From assembly GCA_002104905.1 (NCBI GenBank), contig MCFE01001002.1:1-20591 (forward strand): DNA of 20,591 nucleotides. The letters run 5' to 3'. The notes beneath the pieces are model-generated. The model had not been told where the DNA came from and made no database searches. It was given only the letters and a program-made list of their open reading frames with translations. This DNA comes from Basidiobolus meristosporus CBS 931.73. Taxonomy: Eukaryota > Basidiobolomycota > Basidiobolomycetes > Basidiobolales > Basidiobolaceae. This document shows, piece by piece, positions 1 to 8,046 of this stretch. How positions within the stretch are numbered: position 1 is the first letter of the stretch; each line of letters starts with the position of its first letter. Both the position numbers and the translations under genes were made by a program.

Positions 1-121
1 AGAAACTAAGGGGCCCAATGAGTGGGGAATCTGTTAAGTAATGCACAGTTGGGTTGGGAGTAACAAGCAACTAATTTGTATTAGGAAAGCTCTACAAAAG
101 TATGCTAGTTTTCCCTTGGTC

Positions 122-247
122 CCCTATGGGAAATTATTGAGATGATCTCATCAAAAGGCCATCACAGAATTAAAGTGCCATGACTAAGAGGTACTGATCC
201 CATAAGGACACCGTCCAGACACAATTGAAAAATAATTGTACCCCAGA
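122..247 (+). repeat. Left terminal inverted repeat of the DNA transposon
   Basis: This begins CCCTATGGGAAATTATTG and ends ACCCCAGA. By hand alignment it matches the reverse complement of 2562-2686 at about 84% with one 1-base gap. The longest identical blocks include CATCAAAAGGCCAT and GGTACTGATCCCAT. The divergence between the two arms suggests an old insertion. Confidence 0.8.
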
Positions 248-414
248 TTTCACAAAAAACTTGGTCAAAATTTCTCATCACAACAGTATATAAGTGGCTT
301 TCAATTGGTTCCCTGCCAATTTGCTCACTTTCTGATCCCAGACACTCTGTTGCATCCTATGTTTGTGTGCATTGATTGGCTATTGCCTCTTTTTCACACT
401 CCTTGCTGCCTGAC

Positions 415-1528
415 TCAACCATTTCTCTTACTTTTCATGTGTATACACTTATTTATTTCCATTGAAAAGTGGCCGGTTTTTATCACTGCCAGCTCCTTCA
501 CTGCTACTTTGACTGGGTGCTTCTTGAGTGGTACTACAATTCTCCTTGATAAATACTGTGCTGGTGCATCTGTGTCTGCCTGCTTGTCCCTAATTTGCAC
601 TCTTCCAGCTACCTGATGCCTCCTTGATGCTTGTCTGGAGCTTTCAGCCCTGCTTGTAACAAGCTCTTGAGGAAGCTGCTGGTTTTAGCCATGGCATCCT
701 TGTTCTTCTTCCTTTATAAGTTTCTGCTATTTTTAAGATACTTTCTTAGCATACCAATGCTGGCCCAAAATCCATTTGCCTGTTTGAATCCAGGATAATA
801 CTCATGGAATAAGTCAAGTGCATTCTACTTGGCCTTGAGTTCCTTATTGTCTCATGGCATGCCAGCCTTAAGGTGATGGCATGCTAGACTTCTGACAGCC
901 TCTTGAATATTAGCCTACTCTTTGTTATTGCATTCAATGGCTTCACAGATCTTCAGTGTCTTTTGATTTTGGGCTTTGGTATAAACACCACATGGTCTCC
1001 CTCCCATGCTGTGATAGGTTTTTCTGTGGGCTTTATCTTTGGGCACTGTTATTGTGCTTCAAACACTGTAAGGTGTTCCTCTGCTGCTACATTGGGAAAT
1101 AGTTCAATTTTTGCTTGTGACATTGAGCTACTTGAGTTCCTTCTTTGCAGCAAAGATGCTGCCTTCTCTGCCTGGAATATTGATTGCCCTACATGTATTA
1201 TCCACTCATCCTGTTTCTGGACTATTTCCTGATTTCTTTGGGCCATTGCATCTATCCTATCAGCACTGCACCTAGTTGCTTCATTAATGCTTTGGTATGA
1301 GCTGACAATATACTTGCTCAAATAGGTGGGGCAGGTGTTATGATGGCCACTTGCTGGTGCACTGATTATCAAAGCAAGCTGATGTCCAACTGTTCTTCTG
1401 TTGCTGTCAGCAGTGGGGCTTGGTTGGGTAGCAGAAGACTTTTGCTTTATTTTTTGGCGGCATATATATGGAAGTGAGTCAGACCAAAGGGGAAATAGTG
1501 TTACATATATGTGTGTATGTGGTACCAC
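415..1528 (-). pseudogene. Unrecognised decayed second ORF of the DNA transposon
   Basis: I do not recognise this protein. The longest open piece (1049-1528) is hydrophilic and rich in Ser, Gln and Ala; its C-terminal half (AQRNQEIVQKQDEWIIH and onward) looks helical. After a stop at 1049 the frame stays readable for about 30 codons. Protein-like sequence then resumes in another frame through about 720: ECNNKE, stop, ANIQEAVRSLA, then DNKELKAK, stop, NALDLFHEYYPGFKQANGFW, then GMLRKYLKN. A further open stretch (415-600) is basic. Conserved-looking Trp, Tyr and Phe spacing suggests a helical DNA-binding or accessory protein, which would fit the second gene of a Harbinger element. That role is inferred from position only. 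Confidence 0.35.
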
Positions 1529-1775
1529 AACATTATTTATGATGGTTACTAAGGTGGGTCATTTTTGAATCATACATTCATGTAGGTGCAATAGACTTGT
1601 TCTGATGGATAGTGTCACATAGTGCCAGCCTGTTTGTAGTGCTGGATTGATCTGGCACTATATGGCACCATCTAGCACTATAATTTCTACCATAATGCCA
1701 GTGGTAGGATATAGATACTGCCAATTTTACTCAATCTTACTTATGCTACTCACAGTAGTGCTTTCCTTGCTATAT

Positions 1776-2573
1776 TTACTCATCAAAATGCTCCACACAC
1801 ATTTCTCTCAGTGGATATCTTCTTGTATGAATGTACTGTACATTGATAAGTATCTTAACTATTTTACCTATTCTGCTGTTTTCTCCTATATATGACTTTC
1901 CTCTGTATTTACCAGCTAATATGCCAAATCTCTTCAGATAAGCAAATGTATGCCCTACCCTCACTCTGAAATGATCAAATAACTCTTTTTAGAGCTTCTG
2001 CTTCCTGCTAAGCACACCATTCCTTAGCTTCCTATAAGCTGTAATACATCCTGATCTCTGACAATCCTCCACTATATAGGCTAAGTCTGCTATATATTTC
2101 TCCCCTCTACTGAATTCTTGATGATTTGCTACCCAGAGTGCTTTGTCATGCCAACTTCCAGTAAATGGCCCACTAAACCTGATGATGTTACCCTCAATGT
2201 CAGACTTGAAGCTTCACACAGTGTGCCTTGTACTTGCCAGAATAAAAGTGTCTCTGCCTTCTAGAAGGTATGTTAATCCTGACTGGGAAGGTATCCAAAA
2301 TACTCCTTATATGGAACCTGCTGCTGAGCACTCTGGGATATGGAAGTCTTTTGGAGCCTCTGAGCCTTGTATTCCAAGCTTCCTCAAGGTCATTAATACC
2401 CTCTGCAAGGTGGTTCTCCATTGCTGGCAGCTAGGAATGAAGGCTTCTAGGACTTCTGTTGCCATGAATGGTGGGATGAATCCTTGTAGGGCAATCATTC
2501 TTGTAATAGCACAGAAGCTGAACAAGGGATCTCCTTGAGTCAATTGGGGTAGATGGTCCACTCTGGGGTGCAA
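1776..2573 (-). pseudogene. Broken DDE_Tnp_4 (Harbinger-type) transposase
   Basis: The intact protein would cut and rejoin the transposon ends. Family landmarks appear in order but in more than one frame. ILDTFPVRINIPS carries the candidate first Asp (2293-2295) and is followed by QRHFYSGKYKAH (about 2230-2262), the conserved xYSGK stretch. FTGSWHDKALW carries the second Asp (HD, 2146-2148). ADLAY carries the third Asp (2085-2087). A C-terminal RVRVGHTFAYLKRFGIL (about 1922-1968) matches the usual RxxVExxFxxLKxRF block, with Gly where Glu is typical. The first two landmarks are in one frame and the later ones in another, so there is a frameshift near 2200. Stops interrupt it at 2307-2309, just after the second-frame RHTV, and after RKQKL. 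The N-terminus is uncertain because the open frame runs into the right TIR. Confidence 0.7.
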
Positions 2574-2686
2574 TTGTTTTTCAATAGTCTCTGGACAGTG
2601 TCCTGATGGGATCAGTACCCCTTAGCAATGGGAGTTTAACTTTGCAATGGCCTTTTGATGGGATCATTACAATAATTTTCATAGGG
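2562..2686 (-). repeat. Right terminal inverted repeat of the DNA transposon
   Basis: Read on the minus strand it starts CCCTATGAAAATTATTG and ends ACCCCAGA, mirroring 122-247. Its outer edge at 2686 coincides with the point where similarity to the copia reverse transcriptase region begins (2687, CATCTTGAAC, equivalent to about 8944 in copia copy I). Confidence 0.8.
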
Positions 2687-3647
2687 CATCTTGAACCCTT
2701 AGATGGGCCAGATTTAGTCTCTTCCAAAATTTCTAAGTTATTGGCGGCTATGATAAGATCATCCACATATAGAGCTAATAAAACTGGATTTGCACTATCT
2801 GGCTTATAGTGTATAGTATAGTCAGCATTACTCCTCTTGAAACTCAGATACTCCCAACAAGAATCTAGTTGGTAAGCTAGGCTCTTGGTAACTGTGTGAG
2901 TCCATGTAGAGACTTTTTAAGCTTGTAGACAAAATGAGAGCTATCTTGGCTAACAAACCCATCAGGCTGGTCCACATACATGTCCTCATCAAGTTCTCCA
3001 TTCAAAAATGCAATTTTTACATTCATTTAATGTATAAAATGTTGTAATTATTAAGTTGCCACCTAGGTATTCATACTAACTTAGTCACATAGATCTTATT
3101 TTTGGATTAGCATTCTGTCCTGACCAAATTTCTTGTTAGGATTTACTTGTAATATTTTCACCAAGTTATCAGGTACCCATATTATGATGTTAAGCCCCCA
3201 AACTTTGCACACATATTCTTGGTACCTTCCTCAACAAACTCTATAGGCTTGTTTCCTCTACTTTATCAAAAGTATAAATACAATACTTTGGATTAATAAA
3301 TCTTCAAGTGTGTAACATGTAAATCATCCAGTTGTTCACATCACTTTCAATACTCCTCAGAATATTGCAACATAAAAAACTTGTATTCAGCTGTAATAGC
3401 CAATATTAATTGGATGGAATTGAACTTGGCTACTGGTGCAAAGGTCTCAGCATAGTCAAGTCCTTATATTCAAGAGTATTGTTTGGCCACAAGTCTTACT
3501 TTGTATCTTTCAATTGTACCATCACCCTTGTATCTTGTCTTTAAGACCCATCTGCTTCCAATTGATTTTTGGGTGATTAGTACTTTGACCAAATCCTAAG
3601 TCTGATTTTCCATCAGAGCCTGATATTCTTCAGTCATTGCAGATCTC
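2687..3647 (-). pseudogene. Copia III reverse transcriptase fragment
   Basis: This is the N-terminal half of a copia-type reverse transcriptase. It can be followed from MTEEYQALMENQT (start 3637) through the RYKGDGTIERYK-like block to AEYKFF. An inserted solo LTR (3040-3372) interrupts it. It resumes with [29 protein letters not shown] and [15 protein letters not shown]. The YVDD catalytic motif is at 2758-2769. Homology ends at 2687 against the DNA transposon terminus, so the thumb and RNase H are missing. Several in-frame stops and at least one indel near 2700 are present. Confidence 0.8.
3035..3377 (+). repeat. Antisense solo LTR of the copia family with TAAAA target duplication
   Basis: 3040-3372 (333 bp) begins TGTTGTAA and ends GCAACA. 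It aligns along its length with the reverse complement of the other LTRs, sharing CACCTAGGTATTCA-like, TTTACTTGTAATATTTTCACC-like, AACTTTGCACACAT and AAAGTATAAATAC blocks. It is therefore in the opposite orientation to every other copia LTR in the window. Identical TAAAA at 3035-3039 and 3373-3377 flank it. It is clearly more diverged than the other LTRs and has no internal region, as expected after LTR-LTR recombination. Confidence 0.88.
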
Positions 3648-4735
3648 CAAAGCTTTGTCTGAGGGCTATTTAGGGCCTCTTTTATGGTCTAGGGCTTATC
3701 TACATGTACTGAATAGGCTTAAGCTAAGTTTGTGCGCTCATTGATATAGTAATTTGGGCTATTTCTTGTCCGGTTGAATCTCTGGGCATTTGGTACTGGA
3801 ATTTTCACTTCTGGGATATTCCTGGGCTCTGACTCAGGCTGAAACATGGTTGTAGAGCTCTCTGAAGTGAGAAATATGCATTGTTTTGCTCTGATTCAAT
3901 CCTGACAATTGGTGAACTTGAGATCCTATTCTTGTCATCAACTGTTGTCTTTTGTTGTGAAAAATTTGAGTTTTCTGCTAATAATACTTCCCTGAACTTG
4001 ATCAGCTTTGTTTCTTTGGTATTGTAGAGTCTGTATGCTTTACTCACATTGCAGTAGCCCAAAACTGTATCTTACACTTTTTGGCACAAATTTTACTGAT
4101 TTCCAGGCAGCTTCTTGGCATATGCTGTACACCCAAATATTCTTAGATGTTTTGCACTTGGTCTGTATCCATACCATGCTTCAAATGGAGTAGAATCACA
4201 AAGTATTCTGTTACAACTCCTATTTTTAAGATATACAGCAGTGGCAACTGAATGGTACGTAGTCTCTTGCTTTATCCCATGAATTTTGCAGAAGTGGATG
4301 AAAAGTTTTGATGTATATTTGCAACCATTGTCAGGGCATATTTTCTTGGTTTTTTCAGCAGTTTCTCTCTCCACCATGACTTTAAACTCCCTGAACTTAG
4401 ACAGAGCTTCTTCCTTTCTCTCCATAAAGTAGACCCACATGTATCTTGCATAATCATCACTAAAAGTGATTAAACACTGATCCCACCTAAGGATAAGTTT
4501 TGCAAAGGTCTACACATGTCCAAGTGTATTAGATCTAATTTTTTCTTAGTCTTAGCTCACTCAGAGCTCTTGAGCTGTTGTCTGGCTTGTTTCCCATGTA
4601 TGCAGGCTTCTCAGTACTCCAAATTAGCTGGGAGATCAATTTTACTCTGGAAATTAGCTGATCTTTGATCAGTTTGCATAGTTAATCAAAATTGATGTTT
4701 CCAAATCTCCTATGCCAAAGCATTGGTGTTTCTTA
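3648..4735 (-). pseudogene. Copia III pre-integrase/integrase and linker fragment
   Basis: It starts after the gag deletion with ETPMLWHRRFG (about 4712-4735), the copia pre-integrase (GAG_pre-integrs) block. It runs through the integrase core to WVYFMERKEEALSKFREF and KLFIHFCKIHGIKQETT, then SVATAVYL and FEAWYGYRPSAKHLRIFGC. Next is the variable linker GYCNVSKAYRLYNTK, ending near 3805. The second catalytic Asp block reads PDNGCKY instead of SDNGGEY. The catalytic Glu segment (SPQQNGVAE in copy I) is deleted at 4250/4251. A further 1-base loss beside the junction puts the two sides back in one frame (QETTYHSVATAVYL). No activity is possible. Confidence 0.8.
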
Positions 4736-5060
4736 TATGATGAATTTTCTTAGCAACTGAACAGTGGTATATGTTGTCTAATGCCTTCCAGGCATTCTTT
4801 GTGGTTCTTGCTCTTGGATATTGAGTTAGCAATTTGTCTTTGATATTAAGGCAAATGCAGTTAAAGGCACATTGTTCTTTCTTCTGGTACTTTGGGGATT
4901 CCTCTCCCACATTTTTAGGAGGACATTCTCTTCCAATGACAATATCCCAAGGGCCTCTTTCTTATAGAAGCATCTTCATCTTCACCTCCCACACTTGGTA
5001 GTCAGATCCATCCAATTTTTCAGCAGAGGGAAAAAATCTAGTAATAGCAGTAGTAGACAT
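4736..5060 (-). pseudogene. Copia III gag N-terminal fragment
   Basis: It starts at the ATG at 5058-5060 (MSTTAITRFFPSAEKLDGSD) and contains the KLDG..YQVWEVKMKMLL block typical of copia Gag N-termini. It then reads GEESPKYQKKEQCAFNCICL and NAWKALDNIYHC before breaking off at about 4736 in a deletion. There is a stop directly after MKMLL. NAWKALDN is useful as the unmutated reference for the same stretch in copy II, where Trp and Leu codons have become stops. Confidence 0.8.
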
Positions 5061-5078
5061 TGCAGAGAGTGACAGCTT

Positions 5079-5091
5079 GGGGCACATAGCC
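5079..5091 (-). promoter_or_regulatory. Degenerate primer-binding site of copia III
   Basis: On the minus strand this reads GGCTATGTGCCCC, directly after LTR A. It differs at two positions from the intact site in copy I (GGTTATGAGCCCC), which matches the anticodon arm of initiator tRNA-Met. Confidence 0.6.
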
Positions 5092-5440
5092 TGTTGTAAG
5101 AGTCTTGGAGATATTGGAAGTGATTGGGAGAAAAAGTAGATAATGTTGTTATCACTTAATGATTTATTGAGTGTAAAAGTAGTATTTATACTTTTACATG
5201 TTCTTGGCATAACAAGCACATAGAATAGGCTGAGGAAGGTTCCAAGAATATGTGTTCAAGGTATAGGGTTGCTTGCACAACATTGAGTATTTTCATGTTC
5301 TGGGTACCTTTTATTTTGGTGAATATATTGTAGCTAAATCCCAACAAGGAATTTGGTCAGTATCCTCTAGGATCTAAAAGTAATTTTCTAAGTGACTAAG
5401 TTAGGTGAATATTTAGGTGGAAATTTAAAATTTTACAACA
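5092..5440 (-). repeat. Copia LTR A, shared by copies II and III
   Basis: This 349-bp LTR reads on the minus strand TGTTGTAAAATTTTA...CTCTTACAACA. On its left are a primer site and gag (the 5' LTR position for copy III). On its right are a polypurine tract and the end of pol (the 3' LTR position for copy II). A TATAAATA box and AATAAA are present on the minus strand. Its right half carries the GAATATATTGTAGCTAAATC variant seen in LTR E, not the GAAAATATTCTAAGTAAATC variant of LTRs B, C and D. It is therefore not a simple partner of LTR D. Confidence 0.85.
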
Positions 5441-5449
5441 CTCCCACTC
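5441..5449 (-). promoter_or_regulatory. Polypurine tract of copia II
   Basis: GAGTGGGAG on the minus strand directly abuts LTR A and is identical to the tracts beside LTRs B and E. It would prime plus-strand cDNA synthesis. Confidence 0.7.
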
Positions 5450-5451
5450 AG

Positions 5452-7685
5452 CTAAATGTTAATACTGACTAGTCCTAATTTTGACCTTAGATACTCAAAC
5501 TTGTCTCTAGCTAATGGTTTGGTAAATATGTCTGCAATCATTTCATCTGTAGGACAGTAAACTAGGCTAACTAAGTTATTCTCTATAGCTTCACGTATGA
5601 AATGATGTCTAATATCTATGTGCTTGGTTCTAGCATCAAAAGTAGGATTTCTACCTAATTGTATACATCCTTGATTATCTTGAAGTAATGTAATAGGCAT
5701 TTTTTAACATAGGCCCAAATCTGTAAAAAGGCTCTTGGTAACTGTGTGAGTCCATATAGTGACTTTTTAAGCTTGCAGACCAAATGGGGGTTATCTTGGT
5801 CAGCAAACCCATCAGGCCGGTCCATATACACATCCTCATCAAGTTCTCCATTCAAAAATGCAGCTTTTACATCCATTTGATGAATGAAAAACTTATATTT
5901 GGCTGCGATAGCCAATATTAATCTAATGGAATTAAACTTGGCTACCAGTGCAAAGGTCTCAGTAGAGTCAAGTCCTTTTGTTTGAGAGTATCCTTTGGCT
6001 ACAAGTCTTGCTTTGTATCTTTCAATTGTACCATCAGCCTTGTATTTTGTCTTGAAGACCCATCTGCATCCAATTGATTTTTGGTTGATTGGTAATTTGA
6101 CTAAGTCCCAAGTTTGATTTTCCATCAGGGCCTGATATTCCTCAGTCATTGCAGATCTCCAAAACTTTGTCTGAGGGCTATTTAGGGCCTCTTTTACAGT
6201 CTGGGGTGCATCAATATGGACTGAATAGGCATAGGCTAAGTTTGTACCCTCATTGATACAGTAATTTGGGCTATTTCTTGTCCAATTGGATCTCTAGGCA
6301 TTTGATACTGGAATGCTCACTTCTGGGGTATTTCTGGGCACCAATTCAGGCTGAAACATGGTTGTAGAGCCCTCTGGAATGAAAAAATCTTTATTGTTTT
6401 GCTCTGATTCAATCCTGACAATTCATGGACTGGAGATCAGATTTTTGTCATCATCTGATGTCATTTTTTGTGAAAAATTTGAATTTTTATCAAACAACAC
6501 ATCCCTGGCCTTGATTAGCTTCTTTGCTTTAGTATTTTAGGGTCTGTATGCCTTACTCTCATTGCAGTAGCCCAAAAATATGCATTTTACACTTTTTGGC
6601 CCATATTTTGACTGATTTCTGGCCAATTTTTTGGCATATGCTACACACCCAAATATTCTTAGATGTTCTGCACTTGGTCTGTATCCATCCAATGCTTCAA
6701 ATGGAGTAGAATCACAAAGTATTCTGTTATAACTCCTATTTTTAAGATATACAGCAGTGGCAACTGAATGGTACAGTAGTCTCTTGCTTTATCCCATGAA
6801 TTTTGCAGAAGTGGATGAAGAGTTTTGACGTATATTCTCCACCATTGTCAGAGCGTATTTTCTTGATTTTTTCAGCAGTTTCTCTCTCCATCATGACTTT
6901 GAGCTCCCTGAACTTGGACAGAGCTTCCACCTTTTTCTCCATGAAGTAGACCCATGTGTATCTTGTATAATCATCAATACAAGTGATTAAATACTTCATC
7001 CCACCTAAGGTTGAATTTTGCCTAGGTCCACACAGATCTGAGTGAATTAGATCTAACTTTATCTTAGTTTTGATTAACCCAGAGCTCTTAAATGGTTGTC
7101 TGGCTTGTTTCCCATTTATGCAGGCTTCACAGTGCTCCAAATTAGCTGGGGGATCAATTCTCACTCCAGAAATTAGCTGATCTTTGATCATTTTGCGCAA
7201 ATAATCAAAATTGATGTGCCCAAATCTGCTGTGCCAAAGCATTGGTGTTTCTTCATTTAAGTTACTTACATTGGCTTCCAGATATGATGGAATATAAGTC
7301 AACTTGTATAGATTCTGATCTCTGATGCCCAAAGCAATATGGGCACCATTTTGATCAGTGATCCTGCATCCAGAATTGTCAAAACTGAAACTAAGTCCCT
7401 CTGCTGTGGCTTTGCATACAGAGAGTAGGTTCTTGGCTATTTCTGGTGCATAGAGTACCTCTTTAAAGGACAGTGTATGGCATCCTTCACTGCTTCTAAG
7501 GTTTACTTGGATAGTTCCTTCTCCCACTGCATCAAGTGTTCTATTGTCACCCATGAAAACCTTTCTAATTGGTATTTCTTGATATTGGGTAAAAAGTTCT
7601 TTTTGGTGTGTAAAGTGGTGAGAAGCTCCAGAGTTGATATACCATGTCTGAGAATCCTTTTTGTGGTCATATTTAATGCAGATAT
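5452..7685 (-). pseudogene. Copia II pol remnant (protease to RNase H, deleted)
   Basis: Starting at 7685, where copy I interrupts it, the sequence covers the aspartic protease region (broken by an indel), then MGDNRTLDAVGEG from 7554. The pre-integrase block ETPMLWHSRFGHINFDYLRK follows, then the integrase core with HSDLCGP, IDDYTRYTWVYFMEKK and SDNGGEYTSKLF. At 6766/6767 a 107-bp deletion removes the catalytic-Glu region and shifts the frame. The linker has stops. RT runs from MTEEYQALMENQTWDLVKL (6149) to [16 protein letters not shown], then jumps at about 5730 to MPITLLQDNQG and the RNase H/C-terminal block KHIDIRHHFIREAIENNLVS. The final stop at 5452 lies 12 bases from LTR A. Confidence 0.85.
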
Positions 7686-8035
7686 TGTTGTAAGAGTCTT
7701 GGAGATATTGGAAGTGATTGGGAGAACAAGTAGATTATGTGGTTTTCACTTAATGATTTATTGAATGTAAAAGTAGTATTTATACTTTTACCTGGTCTTG
7801 GCATTACAAACATGTAGAATAGGTTAAGGAAGGTCCCAAGAACATGTGTGCAAAGTTTGGGGCTGTTTGGACAACTTTGAGAATTTTCATGTTCTGGGTA
7901 CCTGGTATTTTGGTGAAAATATTCTAAGTAAATCCCAACAAGGAATTTAGTCAGTATTCTCTAGGATTTGAAGGTGATGATCTAAGTGACTAAGTTAGGT
8001 GAATATCTAGGTGGAATTACAAATTTTTTACAACA
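7686..8035 (-). repeat. Copia LTR B (3' LTR of copy I)
   Basis: 350 bp, minus strand TGTTGTAAAAAATTTG...CTCTTACAACA. It contains a minus-strand TATAAATA (7777-7784) inside an 8-bp inverted repeat (TAAAAGTA/TACTTTTA), followed by AATAAA (7757-7762). The left neighbour is the GATAT target duplication and the right neighbour is the polypurine tract. Confidence 0.93.
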
Positions 8036-8044
8036 CTCCCACTC
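8036..8044 (-). promoter_or_regulatory. Polypurine tract of copia I
   Basis: GAGTGGGAG on the minus strand lies between the pol stop (8047-8049) and LTR B, with no gap to the LTR. Confidence 0.75.
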
Positions 8045-8046
8045 AG

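Larger units (their letters stand above)
122..2686 (-). mobile_element. Decayed PIF/Harbinger-like DNA transposon
   Basis: The unit is bounded by inverted repeats at 122-247 and 2562-2686. Between them, both decayed reading frames lie on the minus strand: a DDE_Tnp_4-type transposase near the right end and an unrecognised second ORF at 415-1528. A two-gene layout fits PIF/Harbinger elements, which usually encode a transposase plus a DNA-binding protein, but I could not show that the second ORF is Myb-like. On the right, copia homology resumes exactly at 2687, so 2686 is a sharp terminus. On the left, bases 1-121 are not the matching copia sequence and no target duplication is visible. The left flank has therefore been rearranged or replaced. 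The repeats are longer than the short TIRs usual in this superfamily. 248-414 and 1529-1775 hold nothing I can support. Confidence 0.65.
2687..5091 (-). mobile_element. Ty1/copia copy III, truncated and internally deleted
   Basis: Reading right to left on the minus strand: LTR A, primer-binding site, 5' gag, a large deletion, integrase, the integrase-RT linker and the first half of reverse transcriptase. It is cut off at 2686 by the DNA transposon. Compared with copies I and II it has lost about 0.9 kb between gag (after AKK, about 4736) and the pre-integrase block (ETPMLWHRRFG). This removes the rest of gag, the zinc knuckle and protease. It also carries a 107-bp integrase deletion at 4250/4251 that is shared with copy II, and an antisense solo LTR within RT. 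Many stops make it the most decayed copia copy here. Confidence 0.85.

Noticed and set aside
1-121. Continuation of copia copy III RNase H left of the DNA transposon
   Set aside because: A loose resemblance (GGAAAGCT...AGTTTTCC) can be forced, but identity is far below that seen in the rest of copy III and no protein frame aligns.
236-1232. Plus-strand ORFs at 236-616 and 903-1232
   Set aside because: They read as hydrophobic antisense shadows, have no family features, and oppose a more protein-like minus strand.
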